Below, piece after piece: positions 42,249 through 51,386 of a DNA stretch of 64,000 nucleotides. The stretch comes from Niastella caeni (GTDB taxonomy: Bacteria; Bacteroidota; Bacteroidia; Chitinophagales; Chitinophagaceae): the NCBI RefSeq assembly GCF_004834005.1, contig NZ_STFF01000005.1, forward strand, positions 434,001 through 498,000, given 5' to 3'. Every line of letters begins with the position of its first letter. The stretch's first letter is position 1. A program made the translations under genes and the position numbers. A model generated the notes under the pieces. It did not search any database. It was not told the origin of the DNA and saw only the letters and a program-made list of their open reading frames with translations.

Positions 42249-42354
42249 GGCAAAAGGTAAAAGGCAATGAATTTCCGGCGGCGTAAGATCAATTATTAAT
42301 TTCAAAAATCGCGGAATTTTTCACCACTCATCACTCACCATTCACCATTCTCAC
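42249..42354. repeat. composite heptad element, copy 3
   Basis: GGCAAAA, GGTAAAA, GGCAATG, then CCGGCGGCGTAAG, TTAATTTCAAAAATCGCGG, then TTTTCAC, CACTCAT, CACTCAC, CATTCAC, CATTCTCAC. The comF stop TGA (42353-42351) is inside the last unit. Confidence 0.85.
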
Positions 42355-43046
42355 TTTACCGTATAAGCCATTGTCATAATGCTCAATCGGGTATTGGGCG
42401 CAGTTAATAGTTCCTGCCCGCAGGCTTCCAGGGTGGCACCGGTGGTAATTACATCATCAACCAATAAAATATGTTTACCGGAAATGGTATCGGGTTGGTG
42501 CAATTCAAATTTCCCCTGCATATTCAACCAGCGATCGATCCTGTTTTTATTAGTTTGGGTTTCGCTGGAAGTACGGCGACGGATCGCCTGTTGTAGTATG
42601 GGAAGCGATAAAACGCTTGCCATGCCCTCGCACAGAACAAGAGCCTGGTTGTATCCCCGTTTTCGTTCCCGGGCTGCATACAACGGTAAAGGTATTAAAG
42701 CATCGATATCATGAAAGCGATGGGTTTGAATAATCAGTTCACCCATTTTCCGCCCAATAAAAAAGCCAAGGGCTTTATTGCCCTTATATTTTAGTTCATG
42801 AACTATATGCTGCAGTAATGAATCTTTAGAAAAGTACAGGTAACTGGCCGCATCTGTGACCGGCATTCGTCCCCAGAATATTTTTTCTATCGGGTTATCG
42901 GCATACAGGTGAAAGCAGGTAACCGGCAACCGGTTAATGCAATGCATACATAAAACCTGTTGCCGGTCCATAATATCACTTCCGCAGCCTGCGCAGTGAT
43001 GCGGAATAAAAAGGTGTAATAGGGGATGTAGTGCGTTTTTAAGCAT
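42351..43046 (-). CDS. comF: ComF family phosphoribosyltransferase-like protein
   Basis: 231 residues. N-terminal zinc-finger-type Cys pairs (CAGCGSDI and CMHC), then a type I PRTase domain with the PRPP loop ILLVDDVITTGATLEAC. In transformable bacteria ComF is needed for DNA uptake and binds the recombination machinery. comEC at 59423-61519 is also in the window, which suggests that a DNA-uptake path exists. Length is normal. Its stop codon falls in a repeat array. Confidence 0.9.
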   Translation of the reverse strand: MLKNALHPLLHLFIPHHCAGCGSDIMDRQQVLCMHCINRLPVTCFHLYADNPIEKIFWGRMPVTDAASYLYFSKDSLLQHIVHELKYKGNKALGFFIGRKMGELIIQTHRFHDIDALIPLPLYAARERKRGYNQALVLCEGMASVLSLPILQQAIRRRTSSETQTNKNRIDRWLNMQGKFELHQPDTISGKHILLVDDVITTGATLEACGQELLTAPNTRLSIMTMAYTVK

Positions 43047-43085
43047 AGCTGGTAAACGCTGCTGCTTCAGGCCTCATAAAATCTT

Positions 43086-43162
43086 GAATGTCGAATTTCC
43101 AATATCCAATGTCGAAGTAAATACAATTTTTACATTCGTCATTCTACATTCAATATTCGATA
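43086..43162. repeat. heptad arrays abutting the radA stop
   Basis: GAATGTC, GAATTTC, CAATATC, CAATGTC, GAAGTAA (43086-43120) and the opposing TTCGTCA, TTCTACA, TTCAATA, TTCGATA (43135-43162). The last unit touches the radA stop at 43163. The arms are roughly complementary. Confidence 0.85.
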
Positions 43163-44533
43163 TTAAAATAGGTACTGGTAAACTTCTTCCACCCGTCCCA
43201 TTGGTACTACTTCAATGTTCGCAGACGATTGAGTTGATTTTTGTCCGTACCGCGAAACTATGATCTTTTCAAAACCCAGCTTTTCGGCTTCGGCTATCCG
43301 TTGTTCTACCCGGTGAACGGCCCGCACCTCACCACTTAACCCTACTTCCCCGGCAAAACAAACATGAGGTGGTAAAGGTACATCTTCATATGAGCTCAGG
43401 AGAGCGCATAGAACAGCCAGATCGATTGAAGGGTCTTCAACCTTCAACCCGCCGGCAATATTCAGGAAAACATCTTTTACGCCGAAATGAAAGCCGCCTT
43501 TCTTTTCAAGCACGGCCAGCAGCAATTGCAATCGCCGCAGATCAAAACCCGAAACAGTGCGCTGTGGCGTGCCATATACCGATTGGGTAACCAATGCCTG
43601 CACTTCAATAAGCAGCGGGCGCATACCTTCAATGGTGGCTGCAATGGCTATTCCGCTTAAGCGATCTTCTTTTGGCGTCATCAAAATTTCACTGGGATTA
43701 TTTACCCCGCGCATGCCGGCGCCCGTCATTTCATAAATACCCAGTTCTGATGTGCTGCCAAACCGGTTCTTAATGGTTCTTAAGATGCGATAAGCATAAT
43801 GCCGGTCGCCTTCGAACTGCAATACCGTATCAACCATATGCTCCAGTATTTTTGGTCCGGCAATGCTGCCGTCTTTTGTAATATGACCAATGAGGAATAC
43901 AGGCGTATTGGTTTCTTTGGCAAAGCGTTGAAACTCTGCAGCCGATTCCCTGATCTGGGATATGCTTCCGGGTGACGAATCGATATAAGGCGATTGTATG
44001 GTTTGTATAGAGTCGACAATGACCAGGTGCGGTTTTAATTTTTTGATCTCCTGGAAAATAGTTTGGGTTAACGTTTCAGTAAGTAGATAGAAGTTATCAT
44101 TTGGGATCTTCAATCGATCAGCGCGCATCTTTATCTGTTGTTCACTTTCTTCTCCGCTGATATATAGCACAGTTTTACCTTGTAACTGCAGGCCATTTTG
44201 CAAAAACAGCGTTGATTTACCAATGCCAGGCTCACCGGCGATCAATACAATGCTGCCGGGCACTATGCCGCCACCGAGTACTCTGTTTAGTTCTGCATCT
44301 GATGTAGTAATACGAATTTGCTCGCTGCTTGTAATGGTATGCAACGCAATGGTGCGGATAGATTTTGTTTCTTCGTTATAATCATCCCATCCATTTTCTT
44401 TTTTTAAGGAAGGTTTAGAAATAACTTCTTCAACAAAAGTATTCCAGGTACCACATGATGGACATTTTCCAACCCATTTAGCGCTTTCATATCCACAATT
44501 CGAACAAAAGAATGCTGTTTTAACTTTAGCCAT
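43163..44533 (-). CDS. radA: DNA repair protein RadA (branch-migration helicase)
   Basis: 456 residues. N-terminal zinc finger CSNCGYESAKWVGKCPSCGTW (four Cys), RecA-like ATPase with Walker A GEPGIGKST and Walker B LVIVDSIQT, the RadA-specific KNRFGSTSELGIYEM (KNRFG motif) and a Lon-like domain with LNIAGGLKVEDPSIDLAV and CFAGEVGLSGEVR. Acts with RecA in branch migration and processing of recombination intermediates. Full length. Single gene. Confidence 0.96.
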   Translation of the reverse strand: MAKVKTAFFCSNCGYESAKWVGKCPSCGTWNTFVEEVISKPSLKKENGWDDYNEETKSIRTIALHTITSSEQIRITTSDAELNRVLGGGIVPGSIVLIAGEPGIGKSTLFLQNGLQLQGKTVLYISGEESEQQIKMRADRLKIPNDNFYLLTETLTQTIFQEIKKLKPHLVIVDSIQTIQSPYIDSSPGSISQIRESAAEFQRFAKETNTPVFLIGHITKDGSIAGPKILEHMVDTVLQFEGDRHYAYRILRTIKNRFGSTSELGIYEMTGAGMRGVNNPSEILMTPKEDRLSGIAIAATIEGMRPLLIEVQALVTQSVYGTPQRTVSGFDLRRLQLLLAVLEKKGGFHFGVKDVFLNIAGGLKVEDPSIDLAVLCALLSSYEDVPLPPHVCFAGEVGLSGEVRAVHRVEQRIAEAEKLGFEKIIVSRYGQKSTQSSANIEVVPMGRVEEVYQYLF

Positions 44534-45151
44534 GCGATAAAGTTAGTAAAAACCATGAGCGTTATTAAAGTAGTGCACTTAAAACAATGATTGAAAACGC
44601 TGTTGATAAATTTTTAAGCAGTTTGATGCATTGATGTATGTTAAAAAGATGGCGAAGGTTTAAAAATAGCGTTGATGATGCATGATCGTTATAAAACATC
44701 GATGATGTGATAAGCACTTTTTTTGAACAAAAAACCGGCGGAAAAAAATGGCAAAAAAGGGGTGAAAAATGGCAGCTTTTTTTAAAAAGTAAAAAGGCCA
44801 ACATTGCTGTTGACCCTTTACTTACTAACCCATTAAATTCTTGCACTAAATTACAAATAAGCGCCACATAACAAAATTATTTTTTGGGGTTGTGAATAAA
44901 ATTAAAAACGTATAAAACGATTAGCCGATTTAGCAAAATAATGCCATAAGGCATTGATTATCAAATTTTAAAGGAATTTTAAGAGTATTGCCGAAACCCC
45001 TGTGATAAAATGTCAGCCCACTGCGATTATACGCTAACAGAATGACAAAAAGGCCCTCGATTTCTGACAAAAAATGGCGTAAAAAATACTCAAAAATGAT
45101 GGTAACTGATTTGATGGATTATTGTTATTAAATATAAATAAGGAGTAAAAA
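44534..45151. other. intergenic region, 618 bp, with one hairpin
   Basis: Divergent promoter region of radA (minus) and the YugP-type protease (plus). A stem at 44788-44803/44808-44822 (AGTAAA..AACA with TGTT..TTTACT, loop TTGC) is the only strong structure. A 52-codon frame covers it but has no start ATG or known likeness. Repeated GATGATG/CATCGATG words near 44640-44715. Confidence 0.4.
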
Positions 45152-45841
45152 ATGACACCATCAATTTTGTTGATTTCAATCGTGTTTTTGGTAATTAGTC
45201 TGCTGGTGTCCGGTGTGCTGAAAGGCAAATTTGCGAAGTACAGCCGGATCCCAATTTCGGCCGGTTTAACGGGTAGCGAAGTGGCAATGAAAATGTTACG
45301 CGATAATGGTATATATGATGTTAAAGTCGTATCTACGAATGGCTTCCTAAGCGACCACTATGACCCTACCAAAAAAACAGTTAACCTGAGCGAAGACGTT
45401 TATAATGGTATTTCTGTAGCTGCAGCGGCCGTAGCCGCCCACGAATGCGGGCACGCTGTACAACATGCTACTGCATATCAATGGTTAACGCTGCGCAGCA
45501 AGCTGGTGCCGGTAGTAATGTTCAGCTCTGGCATTGTGCAATGGATACTGCTGTTTGGGGTTATTATGGTAAACGCCTTCCCGGCTTTATTACTGATCGG
45601 AATTATTCTTTTCGGTCTAACTACTTTATTCTCAGTTATTACGCTGCCGGTTGAGCTCGATGCCAGTAAGCGGGCCCTGGCCTGGTTAAACCGCACCAAT
45701 ATTACCAATTCGCGGGAGTATCCCCAGGCAAAAGACGCGCTAAAATGGGCTGCCCTCACGTATGTGGTAGCTGCCTTTGCCTCCATCGCTACGCTGATAC
45801 AATATGTATTGATATTCCTGGGTGGAAGGAACAGGGAGTAA
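45152..45841 (+). CDS. YugP-type zinc metallopeptidase (membrane)
   Basis: 229 residues. TM1 at about 5-22, cytoplasmic or periplasmic core with the zinc motif AAHECGHAVQHA (HExxH form HECGH) near 95-105 and a later Glu in TLPVELDASKRAL as third ligand, then two TM helices (about 118-162) and a last one near 205-222. This is the DUF2268-unrelated YugP/PF04298 family. Substrate unknown; it lies alone with a long upstream spacer. Confidence 0.9.
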   Translation: MTPSILLISIVFLVISLLVSGVLKGKFAKYSRIPISAGLTGSEVAMKMLRDNGIYDVKVVSTNGFLSDHYDPTKKTVNLSEDVYNGISVAAAAVAAHECGHAVQHATAYQWLTLRSKLVPVVMFSSGIVQWILLFGVIMVNAFPALLLIGIILFGLTTLFSVITLPVELDASKRALAWLNRTNITNSREYPQAKDALKWAALTYVVAAFASIATLIQYVLIFLGGRNRE

Positions 45842-46660
45842 AGTCAATAGGCAATTTGCAATGAGCAGGGCTTAGGCCGCTGCTCACAAGCCGCTGTATC
45901 TATATCGGAGGCGCAAGTTTAAACGGCTTTTGCCAGGGAGAGACGCGTCGGGCGACATATCCTGCAACCGGCGAAAAGTGCCTTTGCCAAAGCCTATGGC
46001 CGGGCGAACGAAGCAGCATTGGAGCCCGAAGGTAGCCAATTGACAACGAGGCAATCGGAAAATGGATTCCCTGCCCTTGGGGGGCGGGGGAATTGTTAAA
46101 ATTTTGCCATTACTATAAGAACATTAATCGGTTATGGGAGAATGATAGGTGAGTTGGGAGACCAAAAATCGAGTGCCATTTGTCCGCATCAAGGTAATTT
46201 GGAGATTTTCGTTGCACACTTATCGACCAGAAATGCACGTCTATTGCCAAATCTGCACACTTACCAAATATAACTTGGTCGTATCTCTCTTACATATAAT
46301 TTTGGATTGTCTGATTCACTTTTTTCCCTACGCCTTTCTGGTTTTATATTTCGATCGGGTAATTTCTTACCCGATCCTGTTTTTTATACGGGTACCTGAG
46401 CAGATGTACATTAATATACTTTTTTAATATATGGAACTCCCTTTCTGCTTGTAAAGGGGCGTTGGCAGGAAGGCTGATAGATGCCGGGCTTATGGCTACA
46501 ATTGAGGCGACTATATTCTTAAAGTGCCGGTTTTAATAAACCCGTGAAGAACTGATGGTAATGACGGCAAACGGCGCTTGTCCGACCGGTAATCCGGCGG
46601 ACTTGCAGCTTGTATTGTAGCTAGCTTTTGGGGCTTGCAGCTTAAAAAGCTGATTCACCA
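45842..46660. other. gene-free region, 819 bp, heptad traces and an orphan terminator
   Basis: GTCAATA, GGCAATT, TGCAATG, AGCAGGG follow the protease stop (45843-45870). A frame of 92 codons at 46149-46427 has no convincing protein features. A strong plus-strand hairpin with T run lies at 46353-46385 with no gene before it. CTTGCAG, CTTGTAT, TGTAGCT and similar 7-mers (46612-46653) lead to the rng stop. Confidence 0.5.
46353..46385 (+). terminator. orphan rho-independent terminator
   Basis: Perfect 10-bp stem GATCGGGTAA/TTACCCGATC (46353-46362 with 46367-46376), TTTC loop, then a T run from 46380. No coding gene ends nearby on this strand; a small RNA ending here is possible. Confidence 0.75.
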
Positions 46661-48214
46661 TCAAAGCTTTATTTCATCATCGTGCTTGTCGAAGAAGTGA
46701 AACTCGGTGAGGTGATAATTGGTATTCTCCCTGATCTTAACCTTCTGGCCGTATTTCCATCTCCATTTCCATTGCTTTGATTTAAACATGGAACCTTTGG
46801 TAAGGTAGGCATGCATAATGGGATGTACAACCAGGGTAAGGTCCTTATGCTGGTGGGTGATTAGATAACTGAGGTTCTTTTCAATTTCATCCTCCAGCAG
46901 CAGGGTAGAAGAGATTTTACCGGTTCCGGCGCAACTGGGACAAACCTCCTGGGTATTGATATTTACCTCAGGTTTCATCCGTTGCCGGGTGATTTGCATC
47001 AATCCGAACTTGGAGATGGGCAGCACGGCATGCTTTGCCCGGTCGGGTCGCATGCATTCTTCCATGGCCTCCAACAGCTTCCGCTTATTGTCGGGCAGCT
47101 TCATATCAATAAAGTCAACCACGATAATGCCACCCAGGTCGCGCAACCGTAACTGACGCGAGATCTCAGCAGCAGCTTCGAGGTTGGTTTCCAGGGCATT
47201 CTGCTCCTGGTTATTGCCAACGCTTTTGTAACCGCTGTTTACATCTATTACGTGCAGGGCTTCAGTATGTTCAATTATAAGGTAGGCGCCGCTGGGGAGG
47301 TTAACGGTTTTACCAAACGCGGCTTTTACCTGTTTGGTGATGCCATATTGGTCGAATATGGGCAGGCCATTATTATAGTAAGAAACGATTTCTGCTTTTT
47401 CGGGGGCAATACGCTGAATGTAGTTACGGGTATCGTTGTAGATATTGCGGTCGTTCACCACCACCCGGTTAAAGTCTTCGTTCAGCAGATCGCGCAACAT
47501 ACTGGTGGTTTTGGTTTGCTCACTCAATATCTTGGCGGGAGCTACCGCTCCTTTCAGATTACCCTGGATGATTTCCCAGGTTTCTACCAGGGCAGCCAGG
47601 TCTTCATGTAATTCGGCGGTATTCTTTCCTTCTGCAGCAGTACGAACTATTACCCCGAAGTTCTTGGGTTTAATAGCTTCTACTATTTTCTGCAACCGTT
47701 TTCTTTCTTCCGCAGAATGGATCTTGCGGGAAACGGCTACTATATCATTAAATGGAGTAATGACAACAAAACGGCCGGGCAAAGAAATTTCGCAACTAAG
47801 GCGCGGGCCTTTGGCTGCGATTGGTTCTTTCAATATCTGAACGAGAATGTTCGGCTTGCCGCTCAATACTTCGTTGATCTTACCGGTCTTAATAATTTCC
47901 GGTTCAACCTGGAAGGTGGCGAAGTTAAATCCCTGCGAACTATTATCAACAATAGCCTGTTGGGTAAACTTCAGTAAAGAGCGGGCATATGGGCTGAGGT
48001 CTGTATAATGTAAAAAAGCATCCTTCTCAAAACCTACATCAACGAATGCAGCATTGAGACCGGGGATGAGTTTTTTAACTTTGCCAAGATATAGATCGCC
48101 CACCGCGAAACTTGCATCAGCTTTTTCATGATGCAATTCCACGAGCTTTTTATCCTCCAATAGGGCTATTTCCACACCCTGAGGCGCTGCATTTATAATT
48201 AGTTCCTTATTCAA
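46661..48214 (-). CDS. rng: ribonuclease G/E family endoribonuclease
   Basis: 517 residues. Single-strand-specific endoribonuclease for rRNA and mRNA processing. S1 domain (about 38-125) with GDLYLGKVKKLIPGLNAAFVDVG, RNase catalytic part with DLGGIIVVDFIDMK (metal-binding Asp pair: VVDFID) and the zinc-link motif CPSCAGTG. It lacks the long C-terminal degradosome arm of RNase E, as usual in Bacteroidota. The 31-codon gene and a TPR gene lie upstream on the same strand. Confidence 0.95.
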   Translation of the reverse strand: MNKELIINAAPQGVEIALLEDKKLVELHHEKADASFAVGDLYLGKVKKLIPGLNAAFVDVGFEKDAFLHYTDLSPYARSLLKFTQQAIVDNSSQGFNFATFQVEPEIIKTGKINEVLSGKPNILVQILKEPIAAKGPRLSCEISLPGRFVVITPFNDIVAVSRKIHSAEERKRLQKIVEAIKPKNFGVIVRTAAEGKNTAELHEDLAALVETWEIIQGNLKGAVAPAKILSEQTKTTSMLRDLLNEDFNRVVVNDRNIYNDTRNYIQRIAPEKAEIVSYYNNGLPIFDQYGITKQVKAAFGKTVNLPSGAYLIIEHTEALHVIDVNSGYKSVGNNQEQNALETNLEAAAEISRQLRLRDLGGIIVVDFIDMKLPDNKRKLLEAMEECMRPDRAKHAVLPISKFGLMQITRQRMKPEVNINTQEVCPSCAGTGKISSTLLLEDEIEKNLSYLITHQHKDLTLVVHPIMHAYLTKGSMFKSKQWKWRWKYGQKVKIRENTNYHLTEFHFFDKHDDEIKL

Positions 48215-48358
48215 GCGTAACTGTCTTTATACCGTCTAAACCAATCTCATCACTACAAGGAAAGGTGCTGAAGAGGAATTAGTTGTCAGGTATCAGAATC
48301 ATATCAATGCAGGTAGCCTGTAATAAATGACAACATAACTAGATTCAGCGAAAGAAGG

Positions 48359-48390
48359 AAAAGGCCTCGCCGTATGGCGCGACCTTTTTC
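48359..48390. terminator. probable terminator between the mini-gene and rng
   Basis: AAGGCCTCGCC-gtat-GGCGCGACCTT with two mismatches, flanked by A-rich and T-rich sides; closes the minus-strand mini-gene 13 bp after its stop. Confidence 0.6.
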
Positions 48391-48402
48391 TAGAAGATAA
48401 AA

Positions 48403-48498
48403 CTAGCGGTTCTTCTTCTTATGCCGGTTTTTTCTAAGTCTTTTTTTACGCTTGTGCGTTGCAATTTTATGACGCTTTCTTTTTCTACCACAAGGCAT
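48403..48498 (-). CDS. 31-residue AURKAIP1/COX24-domain protein (bS22/mS38-like)
   Basis: A protein of 31 residues, over half Arg, Lys or His: MPCGRKRKRHKIATHKRKKR and a similar rest. It matches the short bacterial AURKAIP1/COX24-domain proteins, whose mitochondrial homologue mS38 and mycobacterial bS22 sit on the small ribosomal subunit near the decoding centre; ribosomal role here is inference. It is too short for most gene finders. It lies between rng and a TPR gene, with its own terminator. The ATG at 48498 is the only one in frame. Confidence 0.85.
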   Translation of the reverse strand: MPCGRKRKRHKIATHKRKKRLRKNRHKKKNR

Positions 48499-48563
48499 AT
48501 AACACCAATGAGTTTAAGATGAAATAATAATGTTTAAAAATGTCTTTTACCGGAAAGGTTTAA

Positions 48564-49409
48564 TTAATTATTACCAAGTAACTTAATGCGTTCGTCAATT
48601 TCTTTGATCAGATCGGCGTTGTTAACATGTTTCTTGCTCTCCTGGTACCACTTCACTGCATTTGCCTTGTCTTTGTGCTGTTCGTAAGCGTCAGCCAGCA
48701 TTAAAATAGCTTCTATGTTTTGCGGCTGGTGGTGCACTACTTTCAACAAGCGATCAATGGCTTTATCAAACTGACCCGAAATCATACCGCCTAAGGCAAG
48801 CATGAACTGGGCGTACATATTTTCCGGATCCCGCTCTGCTACTTCCCTGATCAGCTTGATACCCTCCATAGGGTTTTCACCGATGCCTCCCAGAATGTAA
48901 CAGCTTCCAAGGCCAACTTTCAATGAATCGTTACCCGGAGCGATCTGTAACGCCTTCTCAAACAATTCTTTAGCTTCACCTGCCATCCATCGCTGCAACC
49001 CGGGATCTTCCTGGCGTCGTATGCCCTCTAAAAAGAATTGGGCAGCAAAGGTGAGACTTTTTTGAGAATTTTCCAATTTAGCGGCCTGGGCAGAATAATA
49101 AGCGTACGGAAGCAGTAAATGCGCCGAATCTTTCCAGAACCCGGCCAGTTGTTTGTACACCTTTACCTGCTGTTCCTTTACGTCACCACGTACAACGGCC
49201 GTTTCCAGTTGGGCAATCTGTGCCTGCTGGGCAGGACTCAGTTGCTGCTTGGATGCTTCCAGGATGGTATTAAAACTTATTTCTTTCGGACCGGTTGCTG
49301 CTGCAACAGCACCAGGGCTTTTTTTAGGGGGAATGGTTTTGCCAAAAAAATAAATAAAACAAAGGAGAACAACTCCACTGCTCACGAGGATCAATTGTTG
49401 CTTTTTCAA
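48564..49409 (-). CDS. membrane-anchored TPR protein
   Basis: 281 residues. One N-terminal membrane helix (about 6-22), an Ala/Pro linker, and TPR repeats from about 135 on (ELFEKALQIAPGNDSLKVGLGSCYI, IDRLLKVVHHQPQNIEAILMLADAYEQHK). A common Bacteroidota gene at this place next to HU. Scaffold or assembly role likely; no enzyme motif. It starts 25 bp after the HU stop, so both are probably one operon. Confidence 0.82.
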   Translation of the reverse strand: MKKQQLILVSSGVVLLCFIYFFGKTIPPKKSPGAVAAATGPKEISFNTILEASKQQLSPAQQAQIAQLETAVVRGDVKEQQVKVYKQLAGFWKDSAHLLLPYAYYSAQAAKLENSQKSLTFAAQFFLEGIRRQEDPGLQRWMAGEAKELFEKALQIAPGNDSLKVGLGSCYILGGIGENPMEGIKLIREVAERDPENMYAQFMLALGGMISGQFDKAIDRLLKVVHHQPQNIEAILMLADAYEQHKDKANAVKWYQESKKHVNNADLIKEIDERIKLLGNN

Positions 49410-49434
49410 GAATCAAATCATTTAAGCAACAAAT

Positions 49435-49755
49435 TTACATCTCATCATCCGGGTTTGGCTGATCTTCTTTTACAGATTGCAGTTTTTTAACTTCTGCAAC
49501 GAATTCTTTGGCTGGCTTAAATGCAGGAATGAAATGTTCGGGTATATGTACCGCAATATTCTTTTTGATATTACGGCCAATTTTAGCAGCTCTTTTCTTT
49601 GTTATGAAGCTGCCGAAACCACGAATGTAGATGTTCTCGCCCTGGGACAAGGTGTCTTTCACTTCCTTGAACATGGTCTCCAGCGTAACCAGCACATCAA
49701 CCTTCGGTATACCTGTTTTTTCCGATATTTGGTTAACGAGGTCTGCCTTTCTCAT
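49435..49755 (-). CDS. HU/IHF-family DNA-binding protein
   Basis: 106 residues. Starts MRKADLVNQISEKTGIP, has the body ETMFKEVKDTLSQGENIYIRGFGSF, and a beta arm near IGRNIKKNIAVHIPEHFIPAFKPAKE with Pro of the bending tip in IP. The C-terminal 15 residues (SVKEDQPNPDDEM) are an acidic tail beyond the usual 90. Binds and bends DNA as a dimer; nucleoid protein. First gene before the TPR gene. Confidence 0.94.
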   Translation of the reverse strand: MRKADLVNQISEKTGIPKVDVLVTLETMFKEVKDTLSQGENIYIRGFGSFITKKRAAKIGRNIKKNIAVHIPEHFIPAFKPAKEFVAEVKKLQSVKEDQPNPDDEM

Positions 49756-50097
49756 GTCGCATGAATTTTTACGGGTTTACAAATTTTTTACTTTTTAAAA
49801 ATTTTCATAGGAATGTCAAAGGCAATCTACACTAAATCAATTCTTTAATGAAATTAACGGTAAATTTTCACATTTGCAAGAAAAGTGTAAACAATTGAAA
49901 ATGAATTTTAAACAATTTTTGTGCCTGTTTTTTTCTAAAAGTAGTTCATTTTCATTGTGTTGTATAGACAAAATGGTGCAAAACAAGTATTAGCATTTTT
50001 TTTCAGTTTTGATAAAACCAGCCTCCATACAGCCATTCAAGGGCAAAAAAGCGACCTGTTGGTCGGCGGAAAAAGTATAAAAACGAGTAATTTTTAC

Positions 50098-51168
50098 ATG
50101 AAACCTGATTTTACGCGTAAGTTATTACAGTGGAATAAGAGCAGTAACACACGAGCTATGCCATGGAAAGGAGAGAAAGATCCATACAAAATATGGTTGA
50201 GTGAGATCATACTGCAACAAACAAGAGTTGAACAAGGCTGGAGCTATTATGAAAAATTCATAGCTGCATTTCCAACTATACTACACCTGGCCAGGGCAAA
50301 CGAAGAAAAAGTTTTTAAGATGTGGGAAGGGCTCGGTTATTATAGTCGTTGTAAAAATTTGATTGCAACAGCCCGTACAATTGCAAGTGAGTATAAAGGA
50401 AAGTTCCCCAATACGTACGACCAAATAGAAGCATTGCCTGGCATAGGACCTTATACGGCTTCGGCTATATCATCATTTGCGTTTAATGCACCCCATGCAG
50501 TACTCGATGGTAATGTACAACGGATCATTGCCCGTTACTTTGGTATAACCACGCCTATAGATACCACTGCTGGTAAAAAGTTATTTCAAACCCTTGCCCA
50601 GTCATTGTTACACCATGATGAACCTGGCATCTATAACCAGGCCATTATGGATTTTGGGGCTGTGATCTGCAAACCACAAAATCCCCTGTGCAGTGATTGT
50701 GTTCAGAAAAAAGAATGTGAAGCGTTTAAGCAGAACGCAGTAACGCAGCTACCGGTAAAACAAAAAGCCATTGTACGCAAAGAGCGTTGGTTCTATTACT
50801 TTATCATAGAATGCAAAGGCAAATGGTACATTCGTCAAAGAACGGGTAAGGATATATGGGAAAATTTATTCGAGTTTGTATTATTTGAATCGCCTGCTGC
50901 GGTTGAAGATCTTACTGTAAAACTGCCCTTCCTGAAAAAGCTTGTCAATGGACAAGCATGCCAGATAGAAAGTATCAGCCGTATGTACCGGCAACAATTG
51001 ACGCATCAAACTATTCATGGCAGGTTTGTAAAACTAAAAGTGCAGGAAGCATTGCCTGCCCTGAACCATTTTTTACTGATAGATAAGAAACAACTTTCGG
51101 AATATGCCTTTCCCCGGTTTATAACTACTTTTTTGGGAGAACCTGCTCCGCCCGCCCAATTGTTTTAA
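50098..51168 (+). CDS. mutY: A/G-specific adenine glycosylase
   Basis: 356 residues. Removes adenine paired with 8-oxoguanine. HhH-GPD fold with Glu in LQQTRVEQGW (catalytic Glu region), GIGPYTASAISSFAF helix-hairpin-helix followed by the Asp in VLDGNVQRI, and the four-Cys iron-sulfur loop CKPQNPLCSDCVQKKEC. The C-terminal NUDIX-like domain (about 230-350) reads 8-oxoG. ATG at 50098 (MKPDFTRKLL) is chosen over 49957. Neighbours ssb, gldE, gldD downstream, an arrangement known in Bacteroidota. Confidence 0.95.
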   Translation: MKPDFTRKLLQWNKSSNTRAMPWKGEKDPYKIWLSEIILQQTRVEQGWSYYEKFIAAFPTILHLARANEEKVFKMWEGLGYYSRCKNLIATARTIASEYKGKFPNTYDQIEALPGIGPYTASAISSFAFNAPHAVLDGNVQRIIARYFGITTPIDTTAGKKLFQTLAQSLLHHDEPGIYNQAIMDFGAVICKPQNPLCSDCVQKKECEAFKQNAVTQLPVKQKAIVRKERWFYYFIIECKGKWYIRQRTGKDIWENLFEFVLFESPAAVEDLTVKLPFLKKLVNGQACQIESISRMYRQQLTHQTIHGRFVKLKVQEALPALNHFLLIDKKQLSEYAFPRFITTFLGEPAPPAQLF

Positions 51169-51386
51169 AGCAGTTGGAGATCTGATAATCGTTCATATAT
51201 GTACTGGTAACCCAGAAGTAAGCTCTGGCTTCGCATGGTAAAAACCTACTGATTTGTGAAAGTCACTACAGATGGGTATCCGGGTCATAATGAGCCTAAA
51301 AAATTCTCATTTATTCTATTTAAAAAATTTAACTTTAAAAAGGAATAAAAAGGCGCAGACGATTATTAACATCAAATTTACCATCT

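Noticed and set aside
44565..44867. 100-codon minus-strand frame upstream of radA
   Set aside because: Biased Phe/Leu/Ser composition from AT-rich DNA and no family likeness.
46149..46427. 92-codon plus-strand frame in a gene-free region
   Set aside because: It contains the terminator hairpin near its end and lacks any recognisable feature; kept only as a note in the region entry.
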